DNA of 48,386 nt from Cerioporus squamosus. Its lineage: Eukaryota; Basidiomycota; Agaricomycetes; Polyporales; Polyporaceae. The translations under genes were made by a program, and so were the position numbers. The stretch spans positions 1 to 48,386 of the forward strand of contig JABYQS010000238.1 of assembly GCA_022592435.1 (NCBI GenBank), written 5' to 3'. The notes beneath the pieces are model-generated. The model did no database searches, had not been told where the DNA came from, and worked only from the letters and a program-made list of their open reading frames with translations. Numbering within the stretch: the stretch's first letter is position 1; the number at the start of each line of letters is the position of its first letter. Positions 11,496 through 21,671 of the stretch are shown here, in pieces.

Positions 11496-13115
11496 GCCTT
11501 CTGATTCTCCATCTCATCTCCGCAAGTGATACGTGAGATACACGGCTCGGAAACGATGTGGAGGAGACGTACCATCGGCAGGCGCCGTGACCAGGATAAT
11601 CGTCGAGGAAGACGAGATGTACTTTAGAGTCAGGTCGTCGACGAGCTTGATGACGTCCGTCCGGTCGTTTTCGATGAGCCCTACCCCGATACGCATGAGC
11701 ACCGATACGAGAGCCACAGCGGCACGCAGAAGTACCTGGCAAGTCCACGAAGGAGAGGTCCGTACCCTCGGGATCGTTGATGTTGATAACCACTTTGCTT
11801 TTGGTGAACGGCAGAACTTACGCATGGCTGTCCGTATCCGTGAGGGCCTTGATCTCGTCCCGACTCTTGGCCTTGAAGGTACTCTCGGGCAGATCTGGGC
11901 AGAGCACCGCGGCCTGGGCGCGTCGAATCCACAACTCAACCTCGTTCTTGTCCTTCAGTTCCGGGCTAAACGGCTCCTCGCCGGTTGGGCCGTCACGGCG
12001 AAGAGAGACAGTGCACGACTAGTGCTGTGCGTCGGTGGAGATGTTGCATTCCATGGGGCATCTGTTCAGCTTTGTAAGTGGCTACTGAACCGGGTTGGCG
12101 ACTGTACGAACCGAGTGCAAGTACCATTACCACTACGCGGCGGCCTAGAGATGACAAACCCAGGTTACGGCCTCAACTAGAGAACTCTTTCCGGCTGTGC
12201 GTGAAGTCAGCGGAGTAGCCTTGAACGCAGACACTAGGGGTAACCCACCAGACTGCTTCCCGATCACGACAATTCTGGGGATATCGAGCAAGCCATCCGC
12301 GCTATGCAACGCACCAACATAAATAAGTAAGCGTGTCAACTCCGTCAAGTGAGGTTACACACCCGAGCCTGTTCAAGGAGCGGGCAAGTGCAAGGAGCTC
12401 CCTTCTCCTGCGCGCGTACTCGCTGTCGCCCAGTGCCCCTTGCTGATTCGTCGATTGCTGTCCATCTGGGAAAGGGTCGGGAACAGCATCCTGAAAGCCG
12501 GTGCTTCAGGTAGATGATGAGCCTCGCTCGTTCTGATGATGAAGGTCAGCAGCGAGAGCAGGAGGCAAGGTTATACCATGCCGGTTCGTACCGCAGACTC
12601 CTTCGTTTTGCTCCTGCCTCATCGTCATCATGCGTGAGTGATGCCGACCTGTTCCCGAGACGCACCTAAAAAACCCGGACATGGCTCTCTGCAGCAGGGA
12701 GAATGGAGGACTACGCTTTCGAGGATGGAGTGCTTTATAAGTGGGCCAAGTGGCTCATGGACATTGAACAAAGCCGCTCATAAAGTTCGCGCTAGTCACT
12801 GAAGCTGCAGTAGCCAGTGAACACGTCAGACAGCTCATTCAGAAAGGGAGGTGACGTACAGGGGAGCATGCATACTGGCATGCAGCGAGCAAACTCGTGG
12901 ACGCAGAGATCTTCTTCAGAAGCTGCAGCTGCGGTAGCGCCGAGCAAGGCCATCGTACCGAACTGTATCTCATAGGGCTCTACACTTACTTCACAGGAAT
13001 ACGACGGAACGACACGAACCCTTGTGTTCTCGCAACGCAAGTTAAGAACAACCGGCGTAGACCCGGTATAAGCCCTCGAGGGAGGTTCGTTGCCCCGTTG
13101 AAAAGCACATGCAGC

Positions 13116-13695
13116 CACGCGAAGGGCCGGAACCCCTGCTTCGCAAGCTGCAGATCTATCTTCAGCCACGCGCATGCAGAGTAAGCGGATAGTCCAGTGG
13201 GAAGGTGTCGCACTACTCACCACTGTGATCGCTTTCGCAGAAGTATGTCCCGCTGCCCACCTATGTACGGTCCATCGGGTAGGTACACATGTACATAGGC
13301 TTGCAACACTCGAATACGCACGTACCTCAATGATGCATACCTCCCTGAAGCATTCGAATCACCAGAACCTCCCTTCCCTCCCTGTAACCAACCGAGATGT
13401 CTTGTTCAGAGCGACGATAGCGGAGCAAGGTTCCAGGAGAGACATCATGAGAGAAAGACAGAAGGTCGCTTCGGCTCAGGAGCATGCTATATTGCCGTAG
13501 TATGCTGCCAGAAGTGGTTACTGATGCGAGGATCAGAACGTCGTCGATGTCGTCGTCCGGCTTGTTGAGCGTCGCGAGTGGGCAGCGCCACTTAGCGCCG
13601 CCATCACCTTCGACGCGTGACGTCACGCGTCAAGCGCCCGTTCAGTTCAAGCGAAGATAGGTACGCCGACGACGACAGCACTCACTCGGACCAGC
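13116..13695. repeat. Interspersed repeat B, second copy
   Basis: Nearly identical to 10757-11321. The palindrome is repeated at 13612-13631. Homology extends further left, to about 13020, with the diverged third copy at 7130-7425, and this copy is followed directly by repeat C. Confidence 0.8.
13612..13631. repeat. Second copy of the CRE palindrome
   Basis: Identical to 11236-11255, at the equivalent place in repeat B, while the neighbouring bases differ by small indels. Confidence 0.8.
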
Positions 13696-13901
13696 AGTTG
13701 CGTGCAACGCTGGTTGGGTAGTTGAAGGGAATAGATAGAACTTGCCATTCAAACAGGCATCCTGGTCGATTGATCAACGAGGTAGACTCCGCAATGAAAT
13801 GTGATAGCATAGGATAGATAGTACAACCTTCAAGTTCAACTCGGAAGGAGTGAAGAGACAATACAAGCAGAACCTTACACAACGTGCTCTCGGATCATGC
13901 A

Positions 13902-16900
13902 TCACGTAGTGCGGGAACGTTCCCATGCGAACTGGAGACTGCTACTGCTGTCGGCCGTTGAGCCCCGCCCAGATCGACGCTTCAAGTGCGGGTCCGGCAC
14001 CGATCCCAACGGGTAACTGAGGCGAACCATCTCGTCTGGAGCAGGCACCTGCGGAGCGCGAGGTGCAGCGTTCGAGTCGAAGGATACAGCAGGACTAGGG
14101 ATAGTGATGTCGAGGGAGATACCGTCCAGCGGTGACCCCGTCGCGTCCGCGTGCGCGTAGTTCAGATGATCGCTCTTGACTTCGGACTCTGGCCACGTCC
14201 ACTTCGACAAGGCATATCTTAGGAGTGCCTTGAAATCGTCATGTGTCTTCAGATGAGCAGCCCCGGCATACGCCGCCTTCGATGGACGAGGAGCACCGTC
14301 AGGGAAGACCGGATCGCCGAATATGTCCTCATCCTGCGGGGTCGCAGGCGGCGCGTCGGCTCAAGGCGGGGGCGTTGAGCCTCTCGAGGGGATAGCTCCG
14401 GGTCAGGTGTATCTGGAGTATCTGGAAGGGACGCTGCGGTTGAGTCCTCGTAGAACAGAACCTCGTAACGGGCCTTGAACCATTGCATCAGTCGACCGAG
14501 GAGAAAGTTGAGGCCTTGGTTCTGATGCGACTGAGAGCCGAAACATAATCTCCTCATGCTGCTCGTGGGGCCGACCGGAAGGTATCCATGCTGGGTGATC
14601 GCCATGAATTTCCCATCTCCGACAATGAGAATTCCATTGGATTGCTTCTCGGCCCTGGTGAAATAGCTCGAGATCATCGTGGCTGTGTAGGGTCCTGCGT
14701 TATGTGGAAGGTATCGGATGGCGTTGTAGAGAATGACGTTGAAGAAGGACTCGATCTCGTCTGCAATGCCAACCACATGCAGCATGTTCCTCAACGAGGC
14801 AACCGACATATATCTCCACGTTCCCTGAGAAGAAGGTCAGCAATGCGTCCGGGAACGTACGAAGGAAGCCGCTTACCGTCCGCTCCGGCTGTCGAGCCTT
14901 CTCATCCTTCTTGGTTAGCGCGATCGGTTTCGATAGCTCCCAGTCACACAAAACCCCCTTCCAGACCAAGTAGAGCTTGGAATCGCCGGGCCTCTGCTCG
15001 AACGTAGGCAGGATCAAGATGTTCCCACAGCTGATGTCGCGGTGGAGAAGACCGCACTTATTCACAGCGCCAGCGTGCCCTGGAATCCAACGTGTTAGTG
15101 AAACCCTGCGTACATGCCATAGGAGCCACTGACCGTCAACGCAATCGCAAATCAGAGAAACAAGCTGCTTGCTAGACTTGAACGCAACCAGGGGCAGACA
15201 AACCTCCTTCGTCGCCAAGCGGTGATGTGCGTAGTGGCGGATGTGGTGACGATGTTCGCCTTCTCGGGCACGCTTCTTGCCTTTGGACGTCCCACCGCTC
15301 TTGGTCCGCGATTCTGCCTTGCGCTCGTCGTTCGTCCTCGTGTCGACGTACTGTGCGTAGTCGGACACGAGCGTTCTCTGTGAGGCAACCTGGCCATGGC
15401 ACAGGAGTGTAGGGATGTGCTCGACGCCAGCGTCGTTCAACCGCTTGAGTATGTCGCCTTCCATCTCGACTCCCTGATAGAACGGACGCCACGCATCCTT
15501 CAGGAACACGAAAGATCGGGACTGTTCGTGCCATGCGATGTAGCCTCGAGTCCCGCGACCCGTCAAGCCAGCGGTTTCGAAGATCGGGCGGGCGACCAAG
15601 AAGGTGTCGTTGCCAATCGGAACGCGGTACCGAGGCCAGTCTTGCGTGAGGCTACTGGCGAAGTAGTCGAGTGTGTACTGGAACACGAAGGATCCCTCCT
15701 TCGGTCTGGTTACGGTCGTTGTTGCAGCAGGTGGGGACGGGCTGGTAGAGGATGTTGCGGCGTGCTGTTCGGGCCGCGAGTCGTGGTTAGAATCCGCAGA
15801 AGCGTCATGGGCGTGTGGAGCAGGCGGAGGGAGAGGGACTTCATGTGTTTCGACGGGGATGCTGGATGGTAGCACGTCGCCTTCGTTGTAGGACAACACA
15901 GGCATCTTCAGTACCTTCTGATCGCCCCTGGCCAGGGCGCTCATGAGCTTGAAGGCTTCAGAACCCTCCTCGAGTAAGGTGACGGTGGTGTCGATCCCTT
16001 GACTGGCGTCGTCTAGGACCAGGAAGCCGAGGAGCAGCTCGACGAACGTTCGCGTGTCCTTGATATAATCGACCTTCTGAGTGACGAACACTCCCGCCCT
16101 ATCCCAGCGCAGGAAGCGAAACATTCGGCCGAAGACGATGTAAGAGTACACGGCGGTGCGGTGTTGGTAGGTGAAGACACGGTCCGCATACCCAACGAGC
16201 TGACCTCGCACCTGCTCACGAGTGGATGCTGCTGGCTGCGTGTCCCTGAGCTCCGCGTCTTCAAACGGGTCGTTCTCCGTGCCTGGAAGCTTGAACTCGC
16301 CGAACAACCGTTGGTAAGCCCAGTTCGGTCGCCCCTCTTGTAACCGCCCAACGACGTCGCTACGGAAGATGGCGGCATCCGCCTTGTTCATCCCATCGTC
16401 CGATAGGTCATACTTGTATGGGGATAGACGCATGACGTAGGGAGGAACGACGTCGACCAGGGTGACTGGGTAGAATGGAACGGGAGTGGTAGCGGGGGAT
16501 GCGGACGCAGCAGAAGTCGAGGCGGTTGGAGGATTGTCGGTGGTTCCCGAGACCTTGTTGCTGGAGCTGCCGACGGCGCTGCGAACGAGCTTGGATAACC
16601 GAGAAGATTTCTTAGCATTGCCCTTCGTATCTGTCGGCTTTCCTTTGACAACGTCGAGGATGTACTTGTTGACAATCTCCGTCTGCAAGGTGGTTACGGA
16701 CATCAGGCGTGGTAGCGATGGCACAGTGAATGAAGCTCACGAATTCATATGCCAGCTGATCCTCTGGATGCCTAAAAGGAGCAGCCTCTTTTCCTCGCGT
16801 CCTGTAGCCTTCATCTTTGTGCATCTCCTCAAACTTCTCGGTCAGAGCCTTGAGTCGCTTGCTGGTCAGCATGACGCATGACGGGGGTTTCGGAAGGAGA

Positions 16901-17100
16901 ATCTTCTGAAACGACTCTGGAGAAAGCCATACGGCGTTGCCGCGCAGAGCGATGACCATGTGGGCGCGAGCTTCGAGTACGAGTTCTCGGAGGTGGTAGT
17001 CGGTCTGGCGTCGATGGTCGTGGTGCTTGTGTTGATCGAAGAGAGGCGGCGTCGAAGGCGCTTTAATGTCCAAAGACATCGGGAGTAGACCGTCAGCCAT
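13902..17100 (-). CDS. FunK1 fungal-type protein kinase
   Basis: Exons 17100-16741, 16682-15134, 15079-14877 and 14824 downwards join in frame through introns of 54-58 nt. The N-terminus begins MADGLLPMSLDIKAPST. The kinase core shows the likely ATP-site lysine in SFVFLKDAW, the catalytic loop LLHRDISCGNILI, and LCDWELSK in place of DFG. GTWRYMS then matches the FunK1 activation-segment signature. FunK1 kinases are expanded in mushroom-forming fungi and are mostly uncharacterised; phosphorylation activity is inferred. The C-terminal tail (SKWTWPESE to a stop at 13902) is in a different frame from the kinase domain. The Pro/Thr-rich linker near 14340-14400 contains a stop in one frame and needs a frameshift or unseen intron. 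A TATA-like atttataaac lies about 50 bp upstream (17151-17160). Confidence 0.75.
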
Positions 17101-17620
17101 AGCAGCGCGGGGAAGAGGAGATGGTGGTTGCTCACCAAGAGAGGAGCAGGATTTATAAACGATGCTCGGTGGTGGTTACAGAGTATCACGAGGTTGCCTG
17201 CAAGCCATAGCCAGTGTGGTCGCATCAGACGAGTCACGAAGAGCACAAAGGCTTTGGTGACAATCTCTTACCGAGATTTGCGAACAATTGCACCGCCTCG
17301 CGAGCAGACCCTTTTGTTCGATGGTGGAGGTTGTGGTCGAAGGGGACTAAGCGCTCAGACATCGTGGCGTGCGCAGCCGGCTGTGCTGTGGCACTGGAGA
17401 CGAACGTCCATGGCCATCATGTCGATCCTTGTGAAAACTTGTCGACGACGCAGCATTGGCCTTGTGCATCACCAGGACACGCAGCCCTCGGTATGGAACA
17501 CTAGCAGCAAGGAGCATATGGATTCGACACGCACCGCGTCACCGCTCAACAGCTTCATTACAATTTGAAGGTTCGTACAATATACTTATACCAAACATAC
17601 AAGTCCAGGCCAACCACCTC
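17101..17620. other. Intergenic region upstream of the FunK1 gene
   Basis: No gene is supported. The TATA-like sequence at 17151-17160 is placed to serve the minus-strand kinase gene. The remainder shows only short open frames without domain resemblance. Confidence 0.5.
17151..17160 (-). promoter_or_regulatory. TATA-like element of the FunK1 gene
   Basis: The minus strand reads gtttataaat about 50-60 bp before the FunK1 ATG, a normal core-promoter distance. Confidence 0.4.
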
Positions 17621-18559
17621 CTATAGCATCACCCCAAGCAACTTCCGCCGCAAACTGTTCTCGCTCACTTTGGTCACACGCGCAACCGCTCCGGCCGCCT
17701 CTATGCCCAAGAGCTGGATCGACTTCGCTTGCGACGCCATGCTCCGCGCGCGCCGCTTCATATGCTTGCTGCGCGTGGAGGCCATGGAGCTGACGGTGCT
17801 GGGCGTGCTCGAGTTCGAGAGCCACGACTTCGCCGAGTACGGCGTGTCCCGCGGCGAGCTGCGCCTGCTCTTCGCGCTCGCGGGACTCGAGCGCGGCGAG
17901 TTGGAGATCGACGAGCGCCGCCGCTTGTGAGGGGTGCACGGGAACCCGACAGCCCTCGACGTGCCACCACCACTGGGTCCTCCTCCTCCCGCCCCCTCTC
18001 CACTCGGGCTGCCCAGTGCCATCTCCATCTCTGCGTCCTCAGGCACGGCCGCCTCCCCGAACCCACTCCACTCCGACAACCCGACCCGGATTCCTACGTC
18101 GCAGTCCATGGCGTTCTCGTCGCCGAACGGGTCCTGCGTCGGCGCGCCTCCAAGGTCCCCGGGTGATACGTCCATATCCGCAGACGGGGTCGTTGTCTTC
18201 GACGTCTTGCGCTTGCGCAGGTTAAGGTTCCCGAAGATGACGGCGAACGTCCTGCGCCGCTTGCCCTCCCCTTCCGAGCTCTTCCCCTTGCCCTTTCCCT
18301 TGCCCAGACGTTTCCCAACCAGCGGGAGCATATCCTCGACATCTCCCTCGACCGCCGAGTATGGACGGTCGTCCATGTCCGTCACGGGGTTGACCGTTAG
18401 CGGCGGAAGGGACCCGCGCCTGCGCATAGATCCTCTGGGCGTGTCACCGCTGGTTGTGAACGGATCGGTGTTCTCGGAGTTGTAGGCCATGACCGGGTGC
18501 GCGCCGTATGACGGACTGTCTGAGTCTCTGACAATGCAAGATGCCGCACTCATTGACAT
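17621..18559 (-). CDS. Hypothetical Ser/Arg-rich, probably nuclear protein
   Basis: A single uninterrupted frame of 312 codons starts at ATG 18559 (MSMSAASCIVRDSDSPS) and ends at 17621. A longer frame upstream begins only at a non-ATG codon. The sequence is rich in Ser, Pro, Gly and Arg, with basic clusters (GKGKGKGKSSEGEGKRRRTF, RKRKTSKTTT, PHKRRRSS, KHMKRRAR) that look like nuclear localisation signals and many SP/SPR sites. An acidic central part contains DPFGDENAMDCDVG. No catalytic domain, signal peptide or membrane segment is seen. The middle is low-complexity and predicted disordered by composition. It may be a regulatory or chromatin-associated protein; no family is recognised. Confidence 0.65.
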   Translation of the reverse strand: MSMSAASCIVRDSDSPSYGAHPVMAYNSENTDPFTTSGDTPRGSMRRRGSLPPLTVNPVTDMDDRPYSAVEGDVEDMLPLVGKRLGKGKGKGKSSEGEGKRRRTFAVIFGNLNLRKRKTSKTTTPSADMDVSPGDLGGAPTQDPFGDENAMDCDVGIRVGLSEWSGFGEAAVPEDAEMEMALGSPSGEGAGGGGPSGGGTSRAVGFPCTPHKRRRSSISNSPRSSPASAKSRRSSPRDTPYSAKSWLSNSSTPSTVSSMASTRSKHMKRRARSMASQAKSIQLLGIEAAGAVARVTKVSENSLRRKLLGVML

Positions 18560-18792
18560 GTCGGGACGAGGGTGTGGGCCGGTGGCGGGGGCTAATTGAC
18601 GGGGTGGATTGAGAGCGAGGAGCACTTGTGCTCGATGCCACCGCCCGCCTACATGTACGCTTCTCCTCGCAAAAGACTAAGTAATGGCACAATGAATTGC
18701 GCACGAGTTCAAAGAAGATCAAAAAAATGTTCGGGGATACAAAGAGCACGAATCCGAACAAACCGTTAAAAATGCCAGTCGTTGACTGGACA

Positions 18793-18875
18793 TGCCACAT
18801 ACCCGGGTCGAACGAGTGACCTCCCCATGACCTTGCTGTACAAGTGGGGCGCGCATACCACTACGCCAATGCGGC
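18793..18875 (-). tRNA. tRNA-Thr (TGT) with a short intron
   Basis: On the minus strand the seven-base acceptor arms GCCGCAT and ATGTGGC pair with one G-T, followed by discriminator A. The A box (TGGCGTAGTGG) and B box (GTTCGACC) are good. The anticodon stem CCCCA/TGGGG encloses a 17-nt loop that reads as a seven-base loop with anticodon TGT plus a 10-nt intron after position 37. The T stem ACTCG/CGGGT pairs with one T-G. A TTTTT Pol III terminator follows at about 18765-18769. No CCA is encoded. Confidence 0.8.
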
Positions 18876-19500
18876 ACTGACCGTCAGCGCACGGCAATTG
18901 CAATATCGTTTTATGGACAAGTGTGGCCTTGACCGCAGTCAACTGCAGTCAAACGGCTTGCCCATTCGTTACACGCTTTGCATCAATCCACCGTACATCG
19001 ATTCTGAGGCTAACCGTCGCTCTTTCGATTGGAGACTCTACAAGTAGAACAATATCAATGATCGTAATGCTGTTACTCCAAAGGTACAAAGCATTCCCTG
19101 CAGCGCACACTGGCCTGGTAGTCCGCTCACGCCGTTCTCGACCCCCCTAGATCGAGGTCTAATACAAATGGTCAGCTGGTTCGCAGATGACATCCCTTCT
19201 GCGCCTCTGCCGGTGCGCATCCGGACAGGTCTTTCTCAGGCCAGTGTATTCTAGTCCTGCTCCAGAGGGGCCCGTGTGCGGCCCATCATGCGACATCCTT
19301 CCTGGCGTGCCGACGGTATGGAGCCTAGCTAGCATCGCCCATACATAACGCAGCTATTGTCGACCTCGAGCCCATCTCACCCCCTCAGGCTCTTCTCTCA
19401 CACCGTCATCTCCCCGCGTACTACTCGCACTCGCCGTCGCGACCGCTCGTCATACTCACACGAACTTGAACTTGACCGCCACCCAACCTTGAGCTCGAAC
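18876..19500. other. Intergenic region between tRNA-Thr and COX8
   Basis: No gene is supported. A pyrimidine-rich stretch at about 19365-19500 leads into the Cox8 start codon and probably contains its promoter and 5' UTR. Confidence 0.45.
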
Positions 19501-19866
19501 ATGTCGCCCCTCGCCCGAGTCGCACCCACCACCCTCCGCGTTGCGCTGAGGCGCTCCCCGCAACAAGTGCGGACGATGTACACGACGAAGGGGCACGTCG
19601 CACACACCGTGAGTCGCCTCCCCGCCGCACTGGGCGCAGTCTGACCCAGCCCGCCGGTGGGATCGCAGAACTTCCCCTTCACGTACGCGAACAAGCGGTC
19701 GTTCGCCGTCAAGTACGTCGGCGCGGTCACGACGATGTTCATGGTCCCCTTCATCGCGGTCGCCTACCAGCTGTGAGTCCCGCCTGCACGGTCGCTCGAG
19801 GGCGACTCCCCAGAGCTGATATAGGACGACGATGACAGGCGCAAGTCCGCTGGTGGTGCGGCTTGA
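19501..19866 (+). CDS. COX8: Cytochrome c oxidase subunit VIIc / Cox8
   Basis: Three exons are proposed: 19501-19608, 19669-19772 and 19839-19866, with 60- and 66-nt introns (gtgagt donors, cgcag and gacag acceptors), giving 79 residues. The N-terminus (MSPLARVAPTTLRVALRR) is an Arg-rich, acid-free mitochondrial presequence. The mature part NFPFTYANKRSFAVKYVG followed by a hydrophobic helix VTTMFMVPFIAVAYQL matches the small single-TM subunit called VIIc in animals and Cox8 in yeast. It would sit in the inner mitochondrial membrane as an accessory subunit of complex IV. Reading through the second donor gives an immediate stop after YQL, so a shorter 71-residue form is also possible. The third exon adds RKSAGGAA. 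Confidence 0.85.
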
Positions 19867-20515
19867 ACAGCTTATCTCGGAGTACTGCGAGTGTACGCTA
19901 CGACAGCGGCCGAGGGTCTGATTGATCCCTTGGTCGTGCGAGAACTTTTGGAGGGGGATGGCAACTCATGGATGCGGACGTTTGCTTCATTGTATGTATC
20001 ATAGATTTCTACATCATCGCTTTCCACCTCGAACAAATTCACTTTCCCGGTGCGATTCTATCCTACCTGAGTAGTCGTTGTGATATAGAACTACTCTCGG
20101 GTAGTACGAAGGCCGCGGCGCATCTCTGCATAAGCCCAAGTAGTCAGTGCGTCTGCATTTTGACATGGGTTGTAGTACATCCAGTGCACCCATGACGAGC
20201 TTTGATGTAAGTAGGTGGAACTGCAGGAGCCTCGTTGTCTGTCTGTACGTCTAACGACGTTGGACCGGTCGTGGTCTAGACCGCCGAAGGCGTTCAGTAG
20301 CCGCATGGCAAGCCTTCGGCGACTGCCGGTTGCCCTCAGCAGTGGGCGCCTCACACTCGTTCAGTTCCTCTCCTCTCCTCTTCTCTTCTACATAACCTCA
20401 ATGTAACCTCTCTTCGTCATTGTCTATCGGAACCTCTCGGCGACTGCTCTGTGCACGGACTCGAACTCAATCTTGAACATATGAAAGACACGGGCACGTT
20501 GAGCTGCGGAGATGG
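19867..20515. other. Intergenic region downstream of COX8
   Basis: Nothing recognisable is seen apart from a pyrimidine-rich patch around 20360-20400. Open frames are short. Confidence 0.4.
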
Positions 20516-21671
20516 CTAGTCTGGGTAGGAGGATGGACCTGAGATGGACGAGAGAGCAGAGGGAACGCCGGTGAGTAATGCCCCTACGGTATCAATCATT
20601 TCCGACATATTGCTCAGGCTCGCTGTGAAGTGTATGTACTCGTATAGATGCTCGTAATAAGCAGCCGCGTTATTGCTCAACATCAGGACCGTGCGGCACG
20701 GACTTCGTCCCAGAATCGTTTCGGTCGGTCGGTCCAGGGCGGACAACTGCTCTGTTACAACACAAGCATCATCGCTGGATAGATATCGAACTCTGCGATC
20801 AGACTGGCACGAAGTCGCTCTCTGTCCGCCAACGGCACCCTTGGACGGCTCTAGCATGTCCCGTGCGTGTTCGTTTGTGTGCTCGTAGCCCTGCTTCTTT
20901 CGGCTCTCCATCCGTCCCTCCATGCGATCTGCTGGGCGTTCTTGTGTGGCGGAAGATTTCGGTCATACAGGATGTGATTCGATTGCATGTACGTTCTGCC
21001 CAGTTTCCTACCCACGAAAGTCACTACCCCGGTCCCCCTACCCCGGTCCCCGGTCGTCGACCCATGGCGCAGATAACACTGGATCGGCTCGCCTGAAGAC
21101 CACGCTGCTCTCACCAGAGGCCCTATGACGCTCCTCTGCTGCAATGCCCCATCGCTTCGGATAGTTGTGGACTTCACGTACGTGAGTGCGACTCTCGCAT
21201 GGCTCTATGCGTCATCCGATGTTCGTTTGACAGCCCTCTTCCGCAGCAATTGGCATCATGCTTACCCCGCCACGCTCCTCGCAGTCGTCTGGTCTGTAGG
21301 CGTACAGGACGTGCCCTACTTGTTCTGTTGGTGACAGGACGGTATAGAAATACCGATACACTGCGTGTGTGCATGTCCGCCGACAAACTCGATCGATCTC
21401 CATTCACCTTGGACTCGGCAGTGAGGTTCATGCATATACTCGTGCTTGCAGCGGCTGACTGGTACTGCATCGATTCAGGACCTACTGGCACTTCATCATC
21501 CTGGTGGCACGGCTCGAAGCTAGTTGACTTTGGGACCGTGACCGCAATGTAATCGCTCCCAGTGCCGAAACACAGACGTGTCGGATCACCAGCCTTGGTT
21601 GTGGCTACCAGCGTAGATGTCCATTGCCGGTGAAGTAGTGCGGGACTCGTGCTCAGGCACTCCTGGCGCAT
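20516..21671 (-). CDS. Tentative multi-exon hypothetical gene
   Basis: Three minus-strand stretches look exon-like. Near 21620-21415 the frame reads TLVATTKAGDPTRLCFGTGS and then DYIAVTVPKSTSFEP, ending at a gtgaat donor. Near 21330-21290 it reads QVGHVLYAYRPDDCEERGG, between a caacag acceptor and a gtaagc donor. Near 20760-20516 it reads EYIHFTASLSNMSEMIDTVG to a stop. I recognise no family, and the joins between these pieces and the start codon are not secure. The call rests on splice-like signals and the length of open reading only. It could equally be a relic. Confidence 0.25.

Larger units (their letters stand above)
8726..12300 (-). pseudogene. Dynamin-family large GTPase (Mx-like), broken
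   Basis: Domains run in the expected order on the minus strand. The P-loop is split by an intron, VVIGKQS joining AGKSSLVEAV (12290-12190). Then come CPMECNIS, DLSFVDLPG (G3, about 11740), IILVTAPAD, DPHGKRTIGVVTKTD (G4, about 11390), GYYAVRLPKDDERERD (about 10520), the stalk (RHIDVPP, EANVQLIKTFVKQW, VHGIVDEVL-like), and a GTPase effector domain (RSYFQVAYKRVTDVIP to the stop at 8726). In-frame stops interrupt it at 12019-12021, 11818-11820 and 10592-10594. The exon after G4 is duplicated on either side of a roughly 0.6-kb repeat insertion (10757-11321). No start exon is found. Intact relatives remodel membranes. This one is probably a pseudogene, although its 3' half (10255-8726) is well preserved. 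Confidence 0.75.
12350..13901. other. Repeat-rich non-coding stretch
   Basis: No gene is supported here. Positions 12350-13000 show nothing recognisable apart from a TATA-like cttataaag on the minus strand near 12733. Positions 13020-13695 are repeat B, source or sister of the copy inside the dynamin pseudogene. Positions 13700-13930 are repeat C, shared with 8420-8625. Any missing 5' exon of the dynamin gene would have to lie here. Confidence 0.5.

Noticed and set aside
15396..15872. Long plus-strand open frame of about 158 codons
   Set aside because: It lies antisense to the clearly coding FunK1 exon and has no recognisable domain; it is a mirror frame of GC-rich coding DNA.
17934..18485. 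Plus-strand open frame of 183 codons rich in Pro and Ser
   Set aside because: It is antisense to the single-exon hypothetical protein at 17621-18559. The minus-strand frame is longer and has nuclear-localisation-like basic clusters.
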